NCBI GenBank assembly: GCA_036244975.1
Contig: BTTE01000005.1
Span: 3,223-67,222 of the forward strand
Origin: Sulfidibacterium sp036244975
GTDB lineage: Bacteria; Bacteroidota; Bacteroidia; Bacteroidales; F082
DNA length: 64,000 bases
Reading direction: 5' to 3'
The notes beneath the pieces are model-generated. The model worked only from the letters and a program-made list of their open reading frames with translations. It did no database searches and was not told where the DNA came from. The position numbers were made by a program, and so were the translations under genes. This document shows positions 59,610-64,000 of the stretch, in pieces (the first letter of the stretch is position 1; each line of letters starts with the position of its first letter).

Positions 59610-61049
59610 ATGAAAAAAAAACATAATGAGGTTTGGGAAAAATGTCTCGCCGTAATAAAAGACAATATTCCCTACCAAAGTTTCAAAACATGGTTTGAAC
59701 CTATAGTTCCGTTAAAAGTTGAAAATAATATTTTAATTGTTCAGGTCCCCAGTCAGTTTTTTTATGAGTGGCTTGAAGACCATTATATTAACTTGTTGAG
59801 GAAAACTATTAAGCGCGAAATGGGGCCTTCCGGCCGGCTTGAGTATAGTATCATTATGGATAATTCGCAATTTGGCAGAAAGAAACCGGTAACGGTTAAT
59901 TACCCGGCAACCAAGCGTAGAGATGTGACAAACAAACCGGTAAACATGCCTATTGATTTGAATAAAGGCCGCTCACGCGAGATCCCTAATCCGTTTATTA
60001 TTCCGGGGCTTAAAAAACTTAATATTGAATCGCAGTTGGTTGAATCTTATTCCTTTGATAATTTTGTGGAAGGAGATTGCAACCGTCTGGCACGTTCGGC
60101 CGGTTGGGCTGTGGCCGAGAATCCGGGGAAAACAGCTTTTAATCCACTCCTGGTTTACAGTCCGGTAGGCTTGGGAAAAACGCACCTTGTTCATGCTATA
60201 GGCCTGCAGGTAAAAGACAATTTTCCGGATAAAATCGTTCTCTATTTACAAACGGAACAATTTATTAACCAGTTTATCGACTCGGTTAGAAACAATAACC
60301 AAAACGACTTTGTGCATTTTTACCAGATGATTGATGTCCTGATTCTGGACGATATCCAATTCCTTGCAGGAAAAGAAAAAACCCAGGATATTTTCTTCCA
60401 TGTTTTCAACCATTTACACCAAAATCATAAGCAGATTATTCTCACATCAGATAAACCGCCTGTTGAATTAAAAGGTATGGAACCGCGCCTGTTGTCACGT
60501 TTTAAATGGGGACTGGCAGCCGACCTGCAGGTTCCCGACCTGGAAACCCGGATTGCTATCCTGCAAAAACGACTCTATACTGACGGTATTAAAATGCCAT
60601 ACGAGGTGATTGAATATCTCGCATACAGCATCACCACAAATATTCGTGAAATGGAGGGATCACTGATTTCTATCCTTGCTCAGGCTTCGTTAAACAAAAA
60701 GACAATTACGCTGGATCTGGCCAAGCAGATGATTGATAAGTTTGTGAAAAATACCACAAGGGAGATTTCTATTGATTACATTCAAAAAGTTGTATGCGAT
60801 TATTTTAATATTTCACTGGATTTGATAAACTCGAAAACCAGGAAAAGAGAAATTGTACAGGCACGGCAGCTGGCCATGTTTTTTTCAAAAAAGCATACAA
60901 AAAATTCTTTGGCTACCATTGGTTTGCAGTGTGGTAATAAAGACCACGCCACTGTTTTGCATGCCTGTCGTACTGTGAATAATCTTATTGAAACCGACCG
61001 CCGGTTCCGCATCTATGTGGATGAAATTGATAAAAAGCTGAAACTGTAA
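59610..61049 (+). CDS. dnaA: Chromosomal replication initiator DnaA
   Basis: A 479-residue initiator. Domain I 1-85 ('WEKCLAVIKDNIPYQSFKTW'), a short domain II, AAA+ domain III from ~145 ('SYSFDNFVEGDCNRLARSAG', Walker A 'SPVGLGKTHLVHAIG' 184-198, Walker B 'VLILDDIQFLAGKEK'), and the DNA-binding domain IV with 'CGNKDHATVLHACRTVNN'. The first position of the P-loop, normally Gly, is Ser184, followed by Pro. Otherwise typical of Bacteroidota DnaA. Confidence 0.97.
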   Translation: MKKKHNEVWEKCLAVIKDNIPYQSFKTWFEPIVPLKVENNILIVQVPSQFFYEWLEDHYINLLRKTIKREMGPSGRLEYSIIMDNSQFGRKKPVTVNYPATKRRDVTNKPVNMPIDLNKGRSREIPNPFIIPGLKKLNIESQLVESYSFDNFVEGDCNRLARSAGWAVAENPGKTAFNPLLVYSPVGLGKTHLVHAIGLQVKDNFPDKIVLYLQTEQFINQFIDSVRNNNQNDFVHFYQMIDVLILDDIQFLAGKEKTQDIFFHVFNHLHQNHKQIILTSDKPPVELKGMEPRLLSRFKWGLAADLQVPDLETRIAILQKRLYTDGIKMPYEVIEYLAYSITTNIREMEGSLISILAQASLNKKTITLDLAKQMIDKFVKNTTREISIDYIQKVVCDYFNISLDLINSKTRKREIVQARQLAMFFSKKHTKNSLATIGLQCGNKDHATVLHACRTVNNLIETDRRFRIYVDEIDKKLKL

Positions 61050-61180
61050 GCGGTTGTTACTAAAAATATTTCACGCATAGGGAAACTTTGTCGTTTTTTT
61101 CACAAATCCTGTATCAGTATTGCTTTACGTCAGAAATTTTTTGTAACTTGGGGGCAAAATATTAACCAAAACTTAAGCAT

Positions 61181-61648
61181 ATGAACGTGTTATTTGTAGA
61201 TTTGGGAAATGTGTACCGTTCCCCGTTGGCTGAAGCCATTTTGAAAAAGAAATTCAAGGAAAATAACATAACAGGGGAGGTGGATTCTGCAGGATTCGAA
61301 TCGTTCAATATCAATGAGCCTCCTGATGAAAGAGTAGTGAATACAGCACTTAAGTACGGTTATGTTATGGATGGTGTGGCAAGAATATTCAAGAAGGAAG
61401 ACTTTAAACATTTTGACAAAATTTATGTCATGGATACCAAAAACTACCGTGATGTTATGTCTCTTGCCAGGTCGGACGAACAGAAAGCCAGAGTAGATTA
61501 TCTGATGAATGTTCTGGAAATCGGAAATAATATAACTGTCCCCGATCCTTATCAAACCGGTATGCATGATTGTGAGGTTATTTTCGGGTTGTTGGATAAA
61601 GCTACGGATAAAATTGTGGAATTGGCAAAATCTGCCGGTAACGGTTAA
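61181..61648 (+). CDS. Low-molecular-weight protein tyrosine phosphatase homologue lacking the catalytic Cys
   Basis: A 155-residue protein with the whole LMW-PTP fold: P-loop at the N-terminus, 'DSAGFESFNINEPPDERVV', and the acid loop 'VPDPYQTGMHD'. The family P-loop C-x5-R-S (usually 'VCxGNxCRSP') reads 'VLFVDLGNVYRSPLAEAI' here: the nucleophile Cys is Asp7 (codon GAT) and the second Cys is Tyr12, while Arg13-Ser14 and the general-acid Asp remain. It cannot form the phosphocysteine intermediate, so it is a pseudophosphatase or uses other chemistry. The frame is intact and the gene is embedded between dnaA and the dehydratase gene, so it is not a decaying pseudogene by appearance. Confidence 0.88.
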   Translation: MNVLFVDLGNVYRSPLAEAILKKKFKENNITGEVDSAGFESFNINEPPDERVVNTALKYGYVMDGVARIFKKEDFKHFDKIYVMDTKNYRDVMSLARSDEQKARVDYLMNVLEIGNNITVPDPYQTGMHDCEVIFGLLDKATDKIVELAKSAGNG

Positions 61649-61655
61649 AAGAAAT

Positions 61656-62603
61656 ATGGTATATCCTACCCGAGGTCAGATAGAAGCTGCAGCACACCGA
61701 ATAGCTTTTGGCATTCATCGGACACCGGTTTTACAATCTGCTTTTTTCGACAACAGGTTTGAATCCGAATTCTTTTTTAAGTGTGAGAATTTTCAAAAGG
61801 CGGGTGCTTTCAAATCGAGAGGCGCTGTAAATGCAGTGTTTTCCCTTACCGGGCCGGGAGCGTCAAAGGGCGTGGCTACCCACTCCTCGGGCAATCATGC
61901 CCAGGCATTGGCCCGGGCAGCTGCTTTGCGCAAAATCCCCGCCTACATTGTGATGCCCGAAAATGCACCGTGTGTGAAAATTGATGCCGTGAAAGGCTAT
62001 GGCGGGGTAATTACCTTCTGCAAACCTACCCTCGAAGCAAGAGCGTCCACATTGAAACAGGTAATTGCGGAAACTTATGCCGTGGAAATTCATCCGTATG
62101 ATAATCTGAAAGTGATTGAAGGTCAGGCAACGGTCGCTATGGAGTTGTTAGAAAAGCAACCTGCTTTGGATATTATTCTGTGCCCTGTGGGCGGCGGCGG
62201 ATTACTCAGCGGAACAGCACTGTCTGCGCATTATTTTTCACCTGCAACCCGTGTAACAGCCTGTGAGCCTGCCGGTGCCGATGATGCTTTCCGCTCTTTT
62301 AAATCCGGAAAATTTGTTCCCTGTGTTCAGCCAAAAACTATTGCCGATGGCTTGCTCACTTCCCTCGGAAAACTGACATTTCCCATCATTCGTGAGTTTG
62401 TCGATGATATTGTAACCGTGGAAGAAAGGAGTATTGTAGAAGCCATGCGCCTGATTTTTGAGCGCATGAAGATTGTGGTGGAACCTTCTTCCGCTGTCCC
62501 GCTGGCGGCAGTTCTGGAAGGGAAAATTGATGTGAAAGGAAAAAGAACAGGGATTATCCTTTCGGGTGGCAATGTGGATTTGAATCATCTGCCCTGGCAA
62601 TAA
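61656..62603 (+). CDS. PLP-dependent threonine/serine dehydratase (or serine racemase)
   Basis: A 315-residue fold-type II PLP enzyme. The cofactor Lys is in 'NFQKAGAFKSRGAVNAV', the substrate loop is 'THSSGNHAQALA', and the phosphate-binding glycines are 'CPVGGGGLLSG'. No C-terminal ACT regulatory domain is present, so it resembles catabolic threonine dehydratase or serine racemase rather than biosynthetic IlvA. Start at 61656 gives the family N-terminus; it lies 7 nt after the phosphatase-like gene, so they are likely cotranscribed. Confidence 0.9.
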   Translation: MVYPTRGQIEAAAHRIAFGIHRTPVLQSAFFDNRFESEFFFKCENFQKAGAFKSRGAVNAVFSLTGPGASKGVATHSSGNHAQALARAAALRKIPAYIVMPENAPCVKIDAVKGYGGVITFCKPTLEARASTLKQVIAETYAVEIHPYDNLKVIEGQATVAMELLEKQPALDIILCPVGGGGLLSGTALSAHYFSPATRVTACEPAGADDAFRSFKSGKFVPCVQPKTIADGLLTSLGKLTFPIIREFVDDIVTVEERSIVEAMRLIFERMKIVVEPSSAVPLAAVLEGKIDVKGKRTGIILSGGNVDLNHLPWQ

Positions 62604-62613
62604 ACTTTCAGCA

Positions 62614-63333
62614 ATGACAAAATCAAAAAAAGGAACACTCTATCTTTTTCCTGTAACTTTGGGAAATAACGAAAGCATTGCGCAGGTTATTCCTGTATAT
62701 AACCACGAAATTTTACATCGTATCAGGGTGTTTATTGTAGAAAACACCCGCGTTGCCCGGCGGTTTATTAAAAAAACCGGCCATCCGCTTCCCATTGATG
62801 AGATGCAGTTTTTTGAACTGAACAAACATACTGCTGTGGAAGCAGTAGATTCCTTTTTATATCCGGCTGAAAACGGTGAAGACATTGGTGTTTTGTCTGA
62901 TGCGGGAACTCCGGCAGTAGCCGACCCCGGCGCGGTGGTTGTAAATCTTGCACACCGGAAAAACATCCGTGTTGTCCCGCTTGTAGGTCCCAACTCAATT
63001 ATTCTGGCACTTATGGCTTCCGGTTTCAACGGACAGCAGTTTTGTTTTCACGGTTATCTGCCTATTGAGCAAAATCAACGTGTAAAAAAGATTCGCGAAC
63101 TGGAGCAGGACGCCTGGCGCAAAGATGTCAGCCAGCTGTTTATCGAAACGCCTTTCAGAAATAACCAAATGCTCAGGAGCCTGATAAAAACCTGTAAACC
63201 GCAAACCCTGCTGTGTGTGGCCGGCGATCTGACTCTGCCAACCGAAAAAATTATTACCCGCAACATAGCCGGCTGGAAAAAAGAAACAGCAGACCTTAAC
63301 AAAAAACCTGCTGTTTTCATACTGTACAAGTGA
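62614..63333 (+). CDS. RsmI-like tetrapyrrole-methylase family SAM methyltransferase
   Basis: A 239-residue protein of the RsmI/tetrapyrrole methylase fold: 'GTLYLFPVTLGN' at the start, 'VFIVENTRVARRFIKK', 'IGVLSDAGTPAVADPGAVVV', and 'LVGPNSIILALMASGFNGQQ'. RsmI 2'-O-methylates C1402 of 16S rRNA. The opening motif differs from the usual 'VATPIGN', so this may be the second RsmI-like paralogue found in Bacteroidota rather than RsmI itself. It starts 10 nt after the dehydratase gene. Confidence 0.85.
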   Translation: MTKSKKGTLYLFPVTLGNNESIAQVIPVYNHEILHRIRVFIVENTRVARRFIKKTGHPLPIDEMQFFELNKHTAVEAVDSFLYPAENGEDIGVLSDAGTPAVADPGAVVVNLAHRKNIRVVPLVGPNSIILALMASGFNGQQFCFHGYLPIEQNQRVKKIRELEQDAWRKDVSQLFIETPFRNNQMLRSLIKTCKPQTLLCVAGDLTLPTEKIITRNIAGWKKETADLNKKPAVFILYK

Positions 63334-63336
63334 TTT

Positions 63337-63843
63337 CTACTGATGATGACCACCGGCTCCGTGAACGTGGCCGTGCAACAGTTCCTCTTCCGATGCATCG
63401 CGAACATTCAGAATAGAACCGCTAAAATAGAGACTCTTGCCTGCCAAAGGATGGTTAAAATCCATGATGACACTGCCCTCTTCAACAGCGAGAACTTTTC
63501 CGTCAATAGGATTTCCATTGTTGTCCTGCATGGTAATCATTTTTCCAATGGCAGCCATCTCGGTATCCACCACGCCATCAACCTCAAAAATTTCCTTTTC
63601 AAGTTTTAGTATGGCTTCATCCGAAGGATTTCCATAACCTTCCTCTGCAGCAAGTGCAAAGCCAAAAGTGTCTCCTTCTTCCAATCCGGTAAGGTTATCT
63701 TCAAAAGCCGGAAGTAAAGCGCCTACTCCAAACATTTGGATGAAAGGTTTGCTTTCATCGACTTTTTGGATTACTTCTCCCTGCTCGTCATTGAGGTGTA
63801 AGGTATAGGCCATGGTAACCGCCTTATTTTTTCCTGCTTTCAT
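63337..63843 (-). CDS. FKBP-type peptidyl-prolyl isomerase, SlyD-like
   Basis: A 168-residue protein: N-terminal half FKBP strand ('KAVTMAYTLHLNDEQGEVIQ'), 'VGALLPAFEDNLTGLEEGDT', the inserted IF-type chaperone domain ~75-125, then 'VIMDFNHPLAGKSLYFSGSI'. The tail is His-rich ('HGHVHGAGGHHQ'), as in metal-binding SlyD. It acts as a folding catalyst/chaperone and possibly in nickel handling. Convergent with the methylase gene, 3 nt apart. Upstream, the minus strand has TACCTTCG, one base off a -7 element. Confidence 0.92.
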   Translation of the reverse strand: MKAGKNKAVTMAYTLHLNDEQGEVIQKVDESKPFIQMFGVGALLPAFEDNLTGLEEGDTFGFALAAEEGYGNPSDEAILKLEKEIFEVDGVVDTEMAAIGKMITMQDNNGNPIDGKVLAVEEGSVIMDFNHPLAGKSLYFSGSILNVRDASEEELLHGHVHGAGGHHQ

Positions 63844-64000
63844 AGATAATGTGTTATATAAAGAATTAATTATGGGCGGCGAAGGTAGGTAATATTGTCT
63901 GTGCAGATTGTTTTTTCACTATTATTGTAGCAATTTTTCACTTTTTACGTCAAAAGCTTATAAAGAAATTATTTTGCAAAAAGAAATACTTGAAATTCGG
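63844..64000. other. AT-rich intergenic region at window end
   Basis: No reading frame or hairpin of note. On the minus strand the one-mismatch -7 element for the SlyD-like gene lies near 63880. Confidence 0.4.

Noticed and set aside
61285..61300. tRNA-like 'GATTCGAATC' palindrome
   Set aside because: It is inside the phosphatase-like coding sequence and no cloverleaf can be drawn around it.

Overview
The window is a stretch of chromosome from a member of the Bacteroidota, most likely a Bacteroidales-type anaerobe or facultative anaerobe. The evidence is the lineage-specific gene content: gldF and gldG, a DUF4295 mini-gene beside rpmG, a DUF5723 outer-membrane protein, a protease with a type IX secretion sorting tail, a TorF-like porin beside a P-II gene, and a joined hutI-ftcD pair. 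Some 20 starts also carry a Bacteroidota-style -7 element (TAnnTTTG) close upstream, while Shine-Dalgarno sequences are essentially absent. Coding density is high, both strands are used, and I saw no rRNA, tRNA, CRISPR array or intact insertion sequence.

Layout. 1-2.2 kb: the 3' end of a beta-propeller/outer-membrane protein and a four-helix membrane protein. 2.2-8.4 kb: two very large sensory histidine kinases in one minus-strand operon. 8.7-11.6 kb: citrate lyase, with acyl-carrier and beta subunits fused (citDE) and then citF. 11.6-14 kb: the least dense part, holding degenerate palindromes, a small Q-rich reading frame with its own promoter-like and terminator-like signals, a frameshifted P-II gene and a TorF-type porin. 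14-22 kb: lipoprotein, typA, heptose epimerase, MerR regulator, M23 peptidase and alaS. 22-32 kb: envelope proteins, cdsA-psd (phosphatidylethanolamine synthesis), a LysM/receptor-like protein and guaA. 32-38 kb: hutI-ftcD (histidine breakdown to folate C1 units), rpmG-DUF4295, ftsY, rimO. 38.4-47.8 kb: a glycogen operon (debranching enzyme, GT4/5-like transferase, GH57 enzyme, and a glycogen synthase-phosphorylase fusion) preceded by two LacI-family-like palindromes. 47.8-56 kb: TPR protein, gldG/gldF, recN, folK-dnk, DUF5723. 56-64 kb: YjjG-like HAD phosphatase, Lys-C-like T9SS protease, YigZ/IMPACT protein, dnaA, a low-molecular-weight phosphatase homologue, a PLP dehydratase, an RsmI-like methylase and a SlyD-like isomerase.

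How the genes work together. Citrate lyase and glycogen storage point to a fermentative carbon economy with a polymer reserve. CdsA and Psd supply phosphatidylethanolamine. HutI and FtcD finish histidine degradation. GldFG, the DUF5723 protein, the SPOR barrel protein and the T9SS protease fit a gliding/T9SS-type envelope.

Most notable observations: (1) a low-molecular-weight protein tyrosine phosphatase fold whose catalytic cysteine is aspartate; (2) at least four genes (merR, guaA, folK, yigZ) whose ATG lies only 3-4 nt past a TAnnTTTG box, predicting leaderless mRNAs; (3) synthesis and breakdown enzymes of glycogen on one 1402-residue chain; (4) a transglutaminase-like lipoprotein candidate lacking the catalytic Cys and His; (5) a broken P-II gene next to an undescribed small Q-rich gene. 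I did not find a clear defence, secretion or mobile system that would count as a wholly new multi-gene system; the novelty here is at the level of single genes and regulation.
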